A stretch of DNA of 34,854 bases from JAWVEV01 sp033856535 (lineage in GTDB: Bacteria > Actinomycetota > Thermoleophilia > Miltoncostaeales > Miltoncostaeaceae), in NCBI GenBank assembly GCA_033856535.1, contig JAWVEV010000056.1, positions 1 to 34,854 of the forward strand, in the 5' to 3' direction. The notes beneath the pieces were generated by a model. It had not been told where the DNA came from, did no database searches, and saw only the letters and a list, made by a program, of their open reading frames with translations. The stretch's first letter is position 1. Every line of letters starts with the position of its first letter. Shown here piece by piece: positions 10,917-22,324 of this stretch. The position numbers and the translations under genes are program-made.

Positions 10917-13900
10917 TCAGCCCTCGCGCAGCAGGCGGGTGTGGAGCTCGCGGGTCTCGCGGCTCGGCTCGATGCCGAGGGCCTCGCGCAGGAGGGTGCG
11001 GCAGGCGTCGTACTGGCGCAGGGCCAGCGCCCGCTCGCCGGCGCCGGCGTAGATGCGCATCAGGGCTCGGTGCCAGCCCTCGCGCTCGGGCTCCATCGCC
11101 AGGAGCAGCCGGTAGCGGCTGATCGCCTCGGCGGGCCGTCCGGCGGCCGCGCTGGCCTCGGCCACGCGCACCAGCAGGGTCTTGTGCAGCTCCTCGAGCT
11201 GGGTGCGAAGCGGCTCGGTCCAGGGGGCGAAGGCCCACTCGGGCAGGAGCGCCCCGGTGTAGCGGCCCTCGGCCTCGAGCAGCTTGCGCAGGCTGCCGTC
11301 GCCCTCGGCCATCAGGGCCTCGGAGCCCAAGCGCAGGAACTCCGCGGCGTCCCAGGAGTCGCGCTCGCCGAGCACCAGCCGGTAGGTGGCGCCGGCGGCG
11401 ACGATCAGCGCCGACGAGGCGCCGGTGGAGAGGTGCGGCTCGAGCGCGCGGCGCAGCGCGTAGAGGGTCGAGTTGAGCGCGGCCAGGCCTCGGCCCTTCG
11501 AGAGCTCGGGCCAGAGCGTCTCGATGACCTCCTCACGGTGCACCGGGCCGCGAGCGCAGGCCATCAGCGCGAGCAGCGTGCGCGCCTTCTGGCGCCCGAA
11601 CTCCGAGTCGGGCACGCGCCGGCCGTCGCGCTCCACCGCGAAGCCGCCCAGGGTGACCAGCCGCACCGACTCGTGGGCGCGCTTGCGGCGCGCCTCGCGC
11701 GCCCGGCGGGCGGCCTTGCGCACCGCCGGCTCGGGGTCCTTCAGCAGCGCGTCGAGGGCGACCTCCGCGGCGACCGCGCTGGTGGCGACCTCGGCCAGCG
11801 AGAGGCGCGCCTCGACCGGGGCGTCGGGCGCGCCGTCCACGCAGGCCGCCAGCACCTCGGCGCCGCAGGCCCGCGCCAGCCGCAGCACCGTGTCCGTCGG
11901 CTCGATCCCGCGCGCCAGCGCCCGCGCCAGCAGCTCGCCGGCGAGGCGGCGCTCTCGCCGCGACCAGAGCGCCGCCAGCCGGTGGTCGGACGAGCGGCGC
12001 AGGGCCTCGGCCAGCGCGGCGTCGCCCTCCTCCCCCGGCCCCCACGCGACGGCGGCGGTCATCGCCGCCCGGACGGCGGCCCAGGGCGCGGAGGCCTCCT
12101 CGGCCAGCGCGCGGGCGACGCCGGAGAGCTCACGGGCCTCGGCGTCCAGCCCCGCCGCCGACGCCGCGAGCGCCAGGTCGGCGTGCGCCATCGCCGCGTC
12201 GTAGGGCATCCCGTGGCGGGCCAGGCCCTCGCGCGCGGCGGCGACCGCGCGGCCGACCCCGGCCGGGTCGCCGTCGGCCGCGGCCAGGGCCGCGGCGGCC
12301 ACGTCGTGGCGGTAGCCGCGCAGGGCCCCGCCCAGGCGCTTGAAGGCCGGGCTGCTGCGCGCGATCTCCTCCCCCAGCAGGTCGAGGTGCCCCAGGCCGG
12401 CCAGCGGCCCGAACCGCAGCATCGCCACCACCGGCGCCGCCAGGCGCGCCAGGCCGCGGCGGGCGGCCGCGTCGCGCACCCGGTCGGCCTCCTCCAGGGC
12501 GTCGGCGAAGCGGCCGACGTCGCTCAGCACGATCGCCCGGAAGGCCCGCGCGTAGACGAGGTAGTTGAGGACGTCGGCCTCGTGGGCGCGCTCGAGCTCC
12601 GGGATCGCCTCGTCGAGCCCGGCCAGCGCCTGCGCGCGCCGGCCGTGCGGGTGGTCGATCGCGAAGGCCCGGGTCACGTTCACGTGGAGCGCCGTGAGCG
12701 GGTCGCCCGATCCGGCCTCGAGCGCCGCCTCCAGCTCGTCCTCGGCCTCGGCGTAGCGGCAGGACTCGCCGAGCAGCAGCGCGAGCATCACCCGCGCGGC
12801 CGGGAGCAGACCGGCGCTGGCGCCGATGCGGGGGATGAGCGCGCGGGCGACATCGATCGTGCGCTCGTAGAGCCCGCCCGCCAGGGGCACCGCGCGCAGC
12901 AGCCGCACCAGCGCGACGGCCGCCCGCTCGTGGTCGCCCTCGGCCACCAGCGCCTCGACCGCCGACTCCATCGCGGCGAACGCGCCCAGGTAGTCGGCCC
13001 GGTAGAAGAGCTGGGAGGCCTGCGCCAGCACCAGCCCGGAGGTGTCCGACCAGACGCCGGCCGGGATCGCGCCGAGCCAGTCGCCGAGCTGAGGGCCGCG
13101 CGCGGGATCCTCGTCGCGCAGCGGGCGGAGCGCGGTCACGGCGGCCGAGAGATCGCCCGCGGCCAGATGGTGGCGCGCGGCGGCCTCGTGCTCGCCGGCC
13201 TCGGCCCAGGCCCGCGCGGCGCGGCGGTGGAGCTCGGCCGCGCGCGGCGAGCCGGCCGGGACCCGGCGCGCCAGCGCGGCGCGCAGCAGGCGGTGCTGGC
13301 GGTACCAGCCCTCGCCGGCCTCGGCCGGCACCACGAAGGCGCGGCGCGCCAGCAGCAGCTCGATGAGCTCCGCGGCGTCCTCGCGCCCCGAGACGCCCGC
13401 CGCGACGCGGGCGCTGAAGCGGTCGACCACGGCGGTGTCCTCGAGCAGTCGTGCGGCCGGCTCGGGCAGGGCGTCGACCACCTCGCGCAGCAGGTACTCC
13501 CCGGGCTCGCCGGCCGCCGCCCCGCCGCGCGCCCCCAGCACGATCCCGGCGATCCAGCCCTCGGCCTCGCGGTGGCGCTCGGCCGCCTCGGCCGAGGAGG
13601 CGCCGAGGCGCTCGAGGAGCTCGCCGCACTCCTCGACGCTCAGCGCCAGCGCCCGCTCGTCGATGTCGACCGCGTCCGGGCGGGGGCCCCCGAGCGGCTC
13701 GGGCAGGGCACCGCGGCCGGCCACCGCGAGGTGCACCTGGGGCGGCAGGTCGCGCGCCAGCGCCACCAGCTCGGCCTCCGCCGGCGTTCCCAGCAGGCGG
13801 TGGACGTCGTCGAGCACCAGCACCAGGTCGTGCGGCGCGCGGGCGGCGATCTCGTCGCAGAGGGCGGCGGCGCGGGCCTCGGGGTCGTCGCCGGGCGCCG

Positions 13901-14243
13901 GGGCCGGCGGGACGTCCATGCCGGGCAGGGCCCGCGACAGCCCCAGCGCGAGCGTCTCGGACAGCCCCCCGCGGCCCAGCCGGGCGTCGCAGGCGCACCA
14001 GACCACCGGTTCGGGCCAGCCGTCGAGCGCCAGCGCCAGCAGGCTGGTCTTGCCCCACCCGGCGCCGGCGGTGACCCGCAGCAGGCGCCCTCCCAGGGCC
14101 TCGCGCGCCACGGCGACGAGCGCCGCGCGCGCGATCGGCGCGCGGGGGGGTCGTGCGGGGACGAGCCAGGCCCGCGACGGGCGCGCCTCGGCCGGCGCGG
14201 CGGTCGTCGCGGCGGCGCCCGGGCGCCGAGGCGGATGCGGCAT
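10917..14243 (-). CDS. STAND ATPase transcriptional regulator with C-terminal SARP-type wHTH and BTAD domains
   Basis: 1108-aa cytoplasmic signal-responsive transcription factor. Order: MalT/AfsR-like P-loop NTPase with Walker A GAGWGKTS (residues 60-67) and Walker B LVLVLDDVH (140-148); a long Ala/Leu/Glu-rich helical TPR-like middle (about 330-850); an OmpR/SARP-like winged helix beginning VRLVTLGGFAVERDG at about 860; and a bacterial transcriptional activation domain (BTAD) to the end. Classic AfsR has the SARP module first; here it is last, in the position MalT uses for its LuxR-type HTH. Such proteins typically oligomerise on binding inducer and ATP and then activate promoters. The effector is unknown. 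It is divergent from the tandem-activase operon and is the obvious candidate regulator. The start ATG has no Shine-Dalgarno but follows TACCGT by 8 bases. Confidence 0.9.
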   Translation of the reverse strand: MPHPPRRPGAAATTAAPAEARPSRAWLVPARPPRAPIARAALVAVAREALGGRLLRVTAGAGWGKTSLLALALDGWPEPVVWCACDARLGRGGLSETLALGLSRALPGMDVPPAPAPGDDPEARAAALCDEIAARAPHDLVLVLDDVHRLLGTPAEAELVALARDLPPQVHLAVAGRGALPEPLGGPRPDAVDIDERALALSVEECGELLERLGASSAEAAERHREAEGWIAGIVLGARGGAAAGEPGEYLLREVVDALPEPAARLLEDTAVVDRFSARVAAGVSGREDAAELIELLLARRAFVVPAEAGEGWYRQHRLLRAALARRVPAGSPRAAELHRRAARAWAEAGEHEAAARHHLAAGDLSAAVTALRPLRDEDPARGPQLGDWLGAIPAGVWSDTSGLVLAQASQLFYRADYLGAFAAMESAVEALVAEGDHERAAVALVRLLRAVPLAGGLYERTIDVARALIPRIGASAGLLPAARVMLALLLGESCRYAEAEDELEAALEAGSGDPLTALHVNVTRAFAIDHPHGRRAQALAGLDEAIPELERAHEADVLNYLVYARAFRAIVLSDVGRFADALEEADRVRDAAARRGLARLAAPVVAMLRFGPLAGLGHLDLLGEEIARSSPAFKRLGGALRGYRHDVAAAALAAADGDPAGVGRAVAAAREGLARHGMPYDAAMAHADLALAASAAGLDAEARELSGVARALAEEASAPWAAVRAAMTAAVAWGPGEEGDAALAEALRRSSDHRLAALWSRRERRLAGELLARALARGIEPTDTVLRLARACGAEVLAACVDGAPDAPVEARLSLAEVATSAVAAEVALDALLKDPEPAVRKAARRAREARRKRAHESVRLVTLGGFAVERDGRRVPDSEFGRQKARTLLALMACARGPVHREEVIETLWPELSKGRGLAALNSTLYALRRALEPHLSTGASSALIVAAGATYRLVLGERDSWDAAEFLRLGSEALMAEGDGSLRKLLEAEGRYTGALLPEWAFAPWTEPLRTQLEELHKTLLVRVAEASAAAGRPAEAISRYRLLLAMEPEREGWHRALMRIYAGAGERALALRQYDACRTLLREALGIEPSRETRELHTRLLREG

Positions 14244-14251
14244 TTGGGCGC

Positions 14252-14257
14252 ACGGTA
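14252..14257 (-). promoter_or_regulatory. Possible -10 of the regulator gene
   Basis: Minus-strand TACCGT ending 8 bases before the regulator ATG, the same hexamer and spacing as at ettA, suggesting a near-leaderless transcript. The -35 is not recognisable, as expected if an activator is needed. Confidence 0.4.
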
Positions 14258-14294
14258 CCTGGGAGGCGGGCCCCTGCGAAATCCCCTCGTGTCA

Positions 14295-14345
14295 GTGAGT
14301 GGTGAGTGGGCGGCGGTGCCGGCGGTGAGTGACGTGCGCTACAAG
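14295..14345 (+). promoter_or_regulatory. Candidate SARP-type operator and promoter of the activase operon
   Basis: Three exact GTGAGTG heptamers lie at 14295-14301, 14302-14308 and 14325-14331. The last is followed after 8 bases by TACAAG (14340-14345), a plausible -10, with no good -35. SARP regulators are known to bind direct heptamer repeats ending about 8 bases from the -10 and to replace -35 contacts, so this arrangement fits the divergent BTAD regulator. The repeat spacing (7 and 23 bases) is not the canonical 11 or 22, which weakens the case. A 7-bp hairpin (14351-14357 with 14364-14370) would lie at the 5' end of the mRNA. Confidence 0.45.
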
Positions 14346-14415
14346 GTCCCATCGGCCGGTCGGGGCCGATCGACTCGGCGCACCGTCGAGGCATTCCGCG
14401 ACCCGGGAGGACGCA

Positions 14416-16158
14416 GTGTCCATCACCACCGAAGAGCTGATCCAGCAGCGGCTCGAGGAGGAGCGGAGGCGCCTCGCCGAAGAGCTCGGCGTGGAGCACG
14501 TCGAGCGCAAGCACCACGAGCGCCCGCAGGAGCACCGCTTCACCGCCTCGCAGCGGCCGCACACCACGGTGCTCTACGGCGGCCTCACCCTGAAGCACGA
14601 GCGCCTGATCCACGGCGCGCTCAAGGGCCTGGGCTACAACCCCGAGGCGCTCGCCTGCCCCGACGTCGCCGCCTTCCAGCTCGGCAAGGAGTACGGCAAC
14701 AACGGCCAGTGCAACCCCACCTACTTCACCGTGGGCAACCTGGTCCAGCACCTGCAGAACGTCGAGAAGACGGGCATGTCCAAGCAGGAGATCGTCGACA
14801 GCTACGTCTTCGTGACCGCCGGCGCCTGCGGCCCCTGCCGCTTCGGCATGTACGAGGCCGAGTACCGCCTGGCGCTGCGCAACGCGGGCTTCGACGGCTT
14901 CCGCGTCCTGCTCTTCCAGCAGTCGGGCGGCCTGAACCAGGCCGGCGAGGCCGACGGCATGGAGCTGAACGCCGACTTCTTCCTCGCCTTCATCAACGCC
15001 CTCAACATGGGCGACGTCCTCAACGACGTCGGCTACCAGATGCGCCCGTTCGAGATCGAGCCCGGCGCGACCGACGCGGCGATGGACCAGGCGATGGAGA
15101 CGCTGCACGACGTCTTCGCCTCCAAGCGCAACCACATGCTCGAGAGCCGCATGGGCGCCTTCCTGAAGGCCCTGCCGGCCGTGGGCGGCATGGCCGAGAC
15201 CGCCGGCAAGTTCGCCGACGCGCTGGTCGGCCGCGACTACATCGACGCGCTCAAGGACGTGGCCGACACCCTGCGCACCGTGCGCATCGACCGCACCCGC
15301 GTGAAGCCGATCGTGAAGATCACCGGCGAGTTCTGGGCCCAGACCACCGAGGGCGACGGCAACTACAAGATGTTCCCGTTCCTGGAGCGCGAGGGCGCCC
15401 AGGTGCTGGTCGAGCCGGTCGGGACCTGGATCATGTACATGATCCACCAGGCCAAGCAGGGCAACCGGGACCGCCAGGGGATCAGCGCCGAGGAGGCCAT
15501 GCCGGCCGCATGGCGCGTCGACAAGCGGGTCGCCGCCGACCTGAAGGCGCGCCGCAAGAACGCCGCCCTGTCGTTCGCCGAGGCCGTCTTCACGCGCGAG
15601 TGGAACCGCCTGCGCGAGGCGCTCGGGAACATCCCGCACGAGCTCACCGACCAATACGAGCTCCAGCGGATCGGCCACCCGATGTACAACTCGCGCGCCG
15701 GCGGCGGCGAGGGCCACCTCGAGGTCGCCAAGAACATCTACTACTCGAACAAGGACCTGTGCCACATGGTCCTGTCGCTCAAGCCGTTCGGGTGCATGCC
15801 CTCGACCCAGAGCGACGGCGTCCAGTCGGCCGTGGTCAACCAGTACAAGGACATGATCTACCTGCCGGTGGAGACCTCCGGCGAGGGCGAGATCAACGCG
15901 CACAGCCGCGTGCAGATGGCGCTCGGCGAGGCCAAGGTCAAGGCCAAGGACGAGATGGAGCGCGTCCTCGCCGAGACCGGCCGCACCCTGGACGAGGTCC
16001 GCGAGTACGCCGAGGCGCACCCGCAGCTGCAGGACCCGCTCTACAAGGTGCCCCACAAGAAGGGCGTGATCGGCACCGCGGCGTCCTTCGTCCACCACGT
16101 CGACGAGCTCATGAAGGCCGGCGCCCACGCGAAGACCGCCGTCCCGGCCGGGGCATAG
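14416..16158 (+). CDS. 2-hydroxyacyl-CoA dehydratase/benzoyl-CoA reductase-like component
   Basis: 580-aa cytoplasmic protein related to the C-terminal, HgdB/BcrB-like part of the large tandem-activase proteins. Family members hold a low-potential Fe-S cluster that receives ATP-driven electrons from an activase and reduces or dehydrates a thioester or other hard substrate. Recognisable segments: a helical N-terminus (residues 1-40), a region around YGNNGQCNP (C99), AGACGPCRFGMYE (C138, C141), IVKITGEFW at about 302, a segment FLEREGAQVLVEP, and DLCHMV...FGCMP (C449, C460). C81 is a further candidate ligand. The GTG start has GGGAGG 5 bases upstream. The stop lies 2 bases before the activase ATG, so the two are coupled. 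The substrate is unknown; membership of the superfamily is firmer than any reaction. Confidence 0.85.
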   Translation: MSITTEELIQQRLEEERRRLAEELGVEHVERKHHERPQEHRFTASQRPHTTVLYGGLTLKHERLIHGALKGLGYNPEALACPDVAAFQLGKEYGNNGQCNPTYFTVGNLVQHLQNVEKTGMSKQEIVDSYVFVTAGACGPCRFGMYEAEYRLALRNAGFDGFRVLLFQQSGGLNQAGEADGMELNADFFLAFINALNMGDVLNDVGYQMRPFEIEPGATDAAMDQAMETLHDVFASKRNHMLESRMGAFLKALPAVGGMAETAGKFADALVGRDYIDALKDVADTLRTVRIDRTRVKPIVKITGEFWAQTTEGDGNYKMFPFLEREGAQVLVEPVGTWIMYMIHQAKQGNRDRQGISAEEAMPAAWRVDKRVAADLKARRKNAALSFAEAVFTREWNRLREALGNIPHELTDQYELQRIGHPMYNSRAGGGEGHLEVAKNIYYSNKDLCHMVLSLKPFGCMPSTQSDGVQSAVVNQYKDMIYLPVETSGEGEINAHSRVQMALGEAKVKAKDEMERVLAETGRTLDEVREYAEAHPQLQDPLYKVPHKKGVIGTAASFVHHVDELMKAGAHAKTAVPAGA

Positions 16159-16160
16159 GC

Positions 16161-19611
<3,451 letters not shown>

Positions 19612-19628
<17 letters not shown>

Positions 19629-19908
19629 GGCCGCCAAGGTCGCGGCCAAGATCATGTTCGAGGTGTACCGGGAGGGCGGCTACGACCGCCGTTACCGGGT
19701 CGTGTACTTCACGGAGCTGAACGACCACAACCGCGACACGGAGCTGAACCGGTGCATCGCCGGCACCAGCTTCTACTCCTCGTTCCTGAAGGAGGAGACG
19801 CGCAAGGAGGCGCGGATCGTCATCAACAAGGTGCTCGAGCGGCTGAACGACGGGGAGGACATCTCCCCGGCACAGCTCGAGGCCGAGCTGGGTTCCCTCC
19901 TGGCCTGA
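19612..19908 (+). CDS. Small conserved-looking third protein of the activase operon
   Basis: 98-aa soluble protein that I do not recognise. It begins at TTG, 17 bases inside the end of the activase gene, with a strong GGGAGG 6 bases upstream that fixes the start; an ATG 13 codons later has no comparable site. The sequence is not low-complexity: a helix (EAAKVAAKIMFEVYREGG), a strand-like YRVVYFTEL, a polar loop with the only Cys (ELNRCIAGTSF), then helices rich in Lys/Glu/Arg ending ISPAQLEAELGSL. G/C third positions and the tight overlap argue for a real, co-translated partner, such as a small subunit or assembly factor of the Fe-S system; that is inference. A terminator follows 9 bases after its stop, so it is the last operon gene. 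Confidence 0.8.
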
Positions 19909-19917
19909 TCCCGTCCC

Positions 19918-19946
19918 CCCGTGCCGGCCGCCGAGGCCGGCACGGG
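19918..19946 (+). terminator. Terminator of the activase operon
   Basis: Perfect 12-bp GC-rich stem (19918-19929 with 19935-19946) and a 5-base loop, 9 bases after the third operon gene. No U-run follows, as is common in high-GC actinobacteria. It separates the operon from the thioredoxin gene. Confidence 0.75.
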
Positions 19947-20025
19947 CGGGTCCCAGCCGGAGCGCGGATCGGGTGATGCGCCGGCCCCTCCCGAATCGGG
20001 AAGGGCTCCCGGTTGCCCGCTTCGC

Positions 20026-20031
20026 TACGGT
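20026..20031 (+). promoter_or_regulatory. Possible -10 of the thioredoxin-TPR gene
   Basis: TACGGT in the context TTCGCTACGGTGG, 56 bases before the GTG start and after the operon terminator. It resembles the GCTACCGT boxes found at other starts in the window; no -35 is clear. Confidence 0.3.
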
Positions 20032-20087
20032 GGATCTCGCCGCCGGCCGGGCGCCGGCCGCGCCCATCCGACCCGACGAGGAGCACC

Positions 20088-20825
20088 GTGGACGTCACCG
20101 ACGCGACCTTCGAGCGCGATGTCATCGAGCGCTCGCACGAGCAGACCGTGGTCGTGGACTTCTGGGCCGCGTGGTGCGGCCCCTGCCGCCAGCTGGCGCC
20201 GCTGATCGAGTCCGCGGTCGACAAGCGCGGGGACGAGGTCGTGCTCGCCAAGGTGGACATCGACTCCAACCCGAGCCTGGCCCAGAGCTTCCAGGTGATG
20301 AGCATCCCGGCCGTGAAGGCCTTCCGGGACGGCAAGGTCGTGGCCGAGTTCGTCGGCATGCAGCCGCCGGCGGCCGTCGAGGCCTTCCTCGATCGCGCGC
20401 TGCCCTCCGAGGTCGACCGGCTGGTCGCCCTGGGCGACGAGGCGTCGCTGCGCGACGCGGTGGCGCGGGACGCCGGCCACGCCGGCGCCCGGGTGGCGCT
20501 CGGGACGCTCCTGATGGCCGAGGGCCGCGCCGACGAGGTGGCCGAGGTGCTGGAGCCGGTCTCCTACGACCCGTCGGCCAAGGCGCTGCTCGCGCGGCTG
20601 CGCCTGGCCGGGGTGGACCAGCCCGACGTGCAGGCCGGCCTCGCGGCGCTCGAGCGCGGCCAGGTCGAGACGGGCCTCACCCACCTTCTCGACGCCGTCC
20701 GCGTCGCCGACCCGGCGCTGCGCGACGACCTGCGCGCCGCCATGCTCGGCATCTTCGGCGAGCTGGGCGAGCACCACCCGCTCACGATCCGCTTCCGCCG
20801 CCGGCTGGCCCAGGCCCTCTACTAA
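20088..20825 (+). CDS. Thioredoxin-TPR protein (CnoX/YbbN family)
   Basis: 245-aa cytoplasmic chaperedoxin-like protein. An N-terminal thioredoxin domain (residues 1-105) carries the full redox site WCGPC (W29, C30, C33) and cis-Pro motif MSIPAVKAF. The remainder (about 110-245) is helical tetratricopeptide-like repeats ending LTIRFRRRLAQALY. E. coli CnoX holds unfolded, chlorine-oxidised proteins and hands them to chaperones but has lost the first Cys; this protein keeps both, so it should also act as a thiol oxidoreductase. The GTG at 20088 has GAGGAG 5 bases upstream; longer starts lack support. A methyltransferase begins 5 bases after the stop. Confidence 0.9.
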   Translation: MDVTDATFERDVIERSHEQTVVVDFWAAWCGPCRQLAPLIESAVDKRGDEVVLAKVDIDSNPSLAQSFQVMSIPAVKAFRDGKVVAEFVGMQPPAAVEAFLDRALPSEVDRLVALGDEASLRDAVARDAGHAGARVALGTLLMAEGRADEVAEVLEPVSYDPSAKALLARLRLAGVDQPDVQAGLAALERGQVETGLTHLLDAVRVADPALRDDLRAAMLGIFGELGEHHPLTIRFRRRLAQALY

Positions 20826-20830
20826 GTGTC

Positions 20831-21595
20831 GTGACCGCCGGCAAGTCGGCGGCGCTCCCGCTCTTCGCCGGCCTCGCCGCCGGCTACGAGCGGCGCGCCG
20901 CGGTCCTGAGCCTCGGCCAGGACCCCCGCTGGAAGCGCTTCCTGGTCGACCGCCTGCCCGTGGGTCCCGGCGATCACGTCCTGGACGTGGCCACCGGCAC
21001 CGCGGCGGTCGCGGCCGAGCTGGTGGGCCGGCGCGGCTGCCGGGTGACGGGGATCGACCAGAGCCCCGAGATGCTCGCCGCCGGCCGGCGCCGGCTGGCC
21101 GAGCGCGGCCTGGACGGCGCCGTGGAGCTGGTCGCCGGCGAGGCCGAGCGGCTGCCCTTCCCCGACGCGTCCTTCGACGGGCTCACCGTGACGTACCTGC
21201 TGCGCTACGTGGAGGACCCGGCCGCGACCCTGCGCGAGCTGACCCGCGTGCTGCGGCCCGGCGCGACGCTCGCCAGCCTGGAGTTCGCCATGCCGGCGCG
21301 CCCGGCCGTGCGGGCGCTCTGGCGCTGCTACACCGGCCTGGTGCTCCCCGCGGCGGGCGCGCTGGCCGGCCCCGCCTGGTGGCGGGCCGGGCGCTTCCTG
21401 CACCGCAGCATCCCGGACTTCTACGCGCGGCACCCGCTGCCGGAGCTGCTGGCGCTCTACCGCGCGGCCGGGCTGACCGGCCTCCGCGTACGGCCGCTGA
21501 GCCTCGGCGGCGCGGTGGTCATCTGGGGGACCCGGGACCGGGAGGCCGGCGCTGCCTCCCGCCCGGAGCCGGATCAGCCGACCGGCTTCAGATAG
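20831..21595 (+). CDS. Class I SAM methyltransferase, MenG/UbiE-like
   Basis: 254-aa methyltransferase. SAM-binding motif I is VLDVATGTAAVA (residues about 50-61), followed by acidic VTGIDQSPEM and LPFPDASFDGLTVTYLLRYV, then the UbiE-like block TRVLRPGATLASLEFAMP. The N-terminus (YERRAAVLSLGQDPRWKRFL) and C-terminus resemble actinobacterial demethylmenaquinone C-methyltransferases, so a role in menaquinone maturation is likely, though other small-molecule targets cannot be excluded. The GTG start lies 5 bases after the thioredoxin-TPR stop with no clear ribosome-binding site, indicating translational coupling. The last 22 bases overlap the convergent small gene on the minus strand. Confidence 0.82.
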   Translation: MTAGKSAALPLFAGLAAGYERRAAVLSLGQDPRWKRFLVDRLPVGPGDHVLDVATGTAAVAAELVGRRGCRVTGIDQSPEMLAAGRRRLAERGLDGAVELVAGEAERLPFPDASFDGLTVTYLLRYVEDPAATLRELTRVLRPGATLASLEFAMPARPAVRALWRCYTGLVLPAAGALAGPAWWRAGRFLHRSIPDFYARHPLPELLALYRAAGLTGLRVRPLSLGGAVVIWGTRDREAGAASRPEPDQPTGFR

Positions 21596-21783
21596 CGGTC
21601 GCGGAGCTCCGAGAGCCGTCGCTCGTCGTCCTGCGAGAGCGTTCCGCCCTCGATCAGATGCTTGAGCATCTCCCGCAGCAGCTCCCCGTCGCGCGCATCG
21701 CCCTTCGCCGCCGAGACGGCGGCGTTCAGCTCCGCGACCTCCCGCAGCGCGTCGGCATACGGGTCGTAATGGATGTTCGGCAC
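21574..21783 (-). CDS. Small helical hypothetical protein
   Basis: 69-aa soluble, charged, mostly helical protein that I do not recognise. After MPNIHYDPYADALREVAEL come a second helix with acidic and basic residues and the C-terminal LSQDDERRLSELRDRYLKPVG. GTG start with GGAGGG 5 bases upstream. It overlaps the end of the convergent methyltransferase gene by 22 bases. The good ribosome-binding site and non-repetitive sequence support expression. It lies downstream of the fur gene on the same strand. Confidence 0.65.
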   Translation of the reverse strand: MPNIHYDPYADALREVAELNAAVSAAKGDARDGELLREMLKHLIEGGTLSQDDERRLSELRDRYLKPVG

Positions 21784-21818
21784 GGATTCCCTCCCCTCAC
21801 GCCGGACCGGGCGGGGCC

Positions 21819-21832
21819 GCCGTCCGGACGGC
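21819..21832 (-). terminator. Palindrome downstream of fur
   Basis: Perfect 14-base palindrome GCCGTCCGGACGGC in the 86-base gap between the fur stop and the 69-aa gene. As RNA it makes a short 5-bp stem with a CCGG loop. A weak terminator candidate, or a dimeric protein site. Confidence 0.3.
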
Positions 21833-21869
21833 CTCGCTCCCCTACGTCATCGCCCCGGAGGGGGTCCTG

Positions 21870-22322
21870 TCAAACGTCGGTCCGGCAGGCGGGGCAAAGG
21901 CCCCAGAAGGTGACGTCGGCCTCGTCCACGAGATAGCCGGCGTCCCGGTCGGGCTCCAGGCAGGGCGCCTCGCCCACCAGGCAGTCGACGTCCACCACCG
22001 CGCCGCAGGCGCGGCAGATCAGGTGGTGGTGGTTGTCGCCCACGCGGGCCTCGAAGAGCGCCGGACTGCCCGCCGGCTGGATGCGCCGCACCAGGCCCGC
22101 GTCGCCGAGCGCGCGCAGCACGTCGTAGACCGCCTGGATCGAGACCGTCCCCAGGCGGGCCCGCACCCCGGTCGTGATCGCCTCGACCGAGAGGTGGCCA
22201 CCGGTCGCGAGCACCGCCATCGTCGCGAGGCGCGGTCCGGTGGCGCGAAGGCCGACCGCGCGCAGGCGCGCGGCGTCGACCGGATCGCGCGACGGCGGAA
22301 GGGTCGGCGCCTCGGCGTCCAG
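21870..22322 (-). CDS. Fur-family metalloregulator, apparently with a CTG start
   Basis: 150-aa Fur/PerR/Zur-type repressor. Winged helix: RAVGLRATGPRLATMAVL, then VYDVLRALGDAGLVRRI. Dimer domain with His-rich HHHLICRACGAVVDVDC and C-terminal CPAC, the two CX2C pairs that hold structural zinc in many members. It most resembles PerR/Zur-type proteins; the metal cannot be assigned. The only ATG (22220) would delete helix 1 of the DNA-binding domain, and no ATG, GTG or TTG lies further upstream in frame. I chose the CTG at 22322, 6 bases after GGGGAG. An alternative CTG at 22328 overlaps the preceding gene's TGA as CTGA. Either way translation is coupled to the NHL protein gene. Confidence 0.82.
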   Translation of the reverse strand: MDAEAPTLPPSRDPVDAARLRAVGLRATGPRLATMAVLATGGHLSVEAITTGVRARLGTVSIQAVYDVLRALGDAGLVRRIQPAGSPALFEARVGDNHHHLICRACGAVVDVDCLVGEAPCLEPDRDAGYLVDEADVTFWGLCPACRTDV

Positions 22323-22324
22323 GG

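Noticed and set aside
14351..14370. Hairpin in the operon leader as a possible riboswitch.
   Set aside because: Only a 7-bp stem, with no conserved riboswitch core recognisable.
10887..16160. A plus-strand frame open without stops for over 1,700 codons, running in frame into the activase gene and suggesting one giant 2913-aa protein.
   Set aside because: It is antisense to the regulator and out of frame with the dehydratase-like gene; the translation is Arg/Gly/Ala low-complexity. Homology begins only at the ATG at 16161. The open frame results from high GC.
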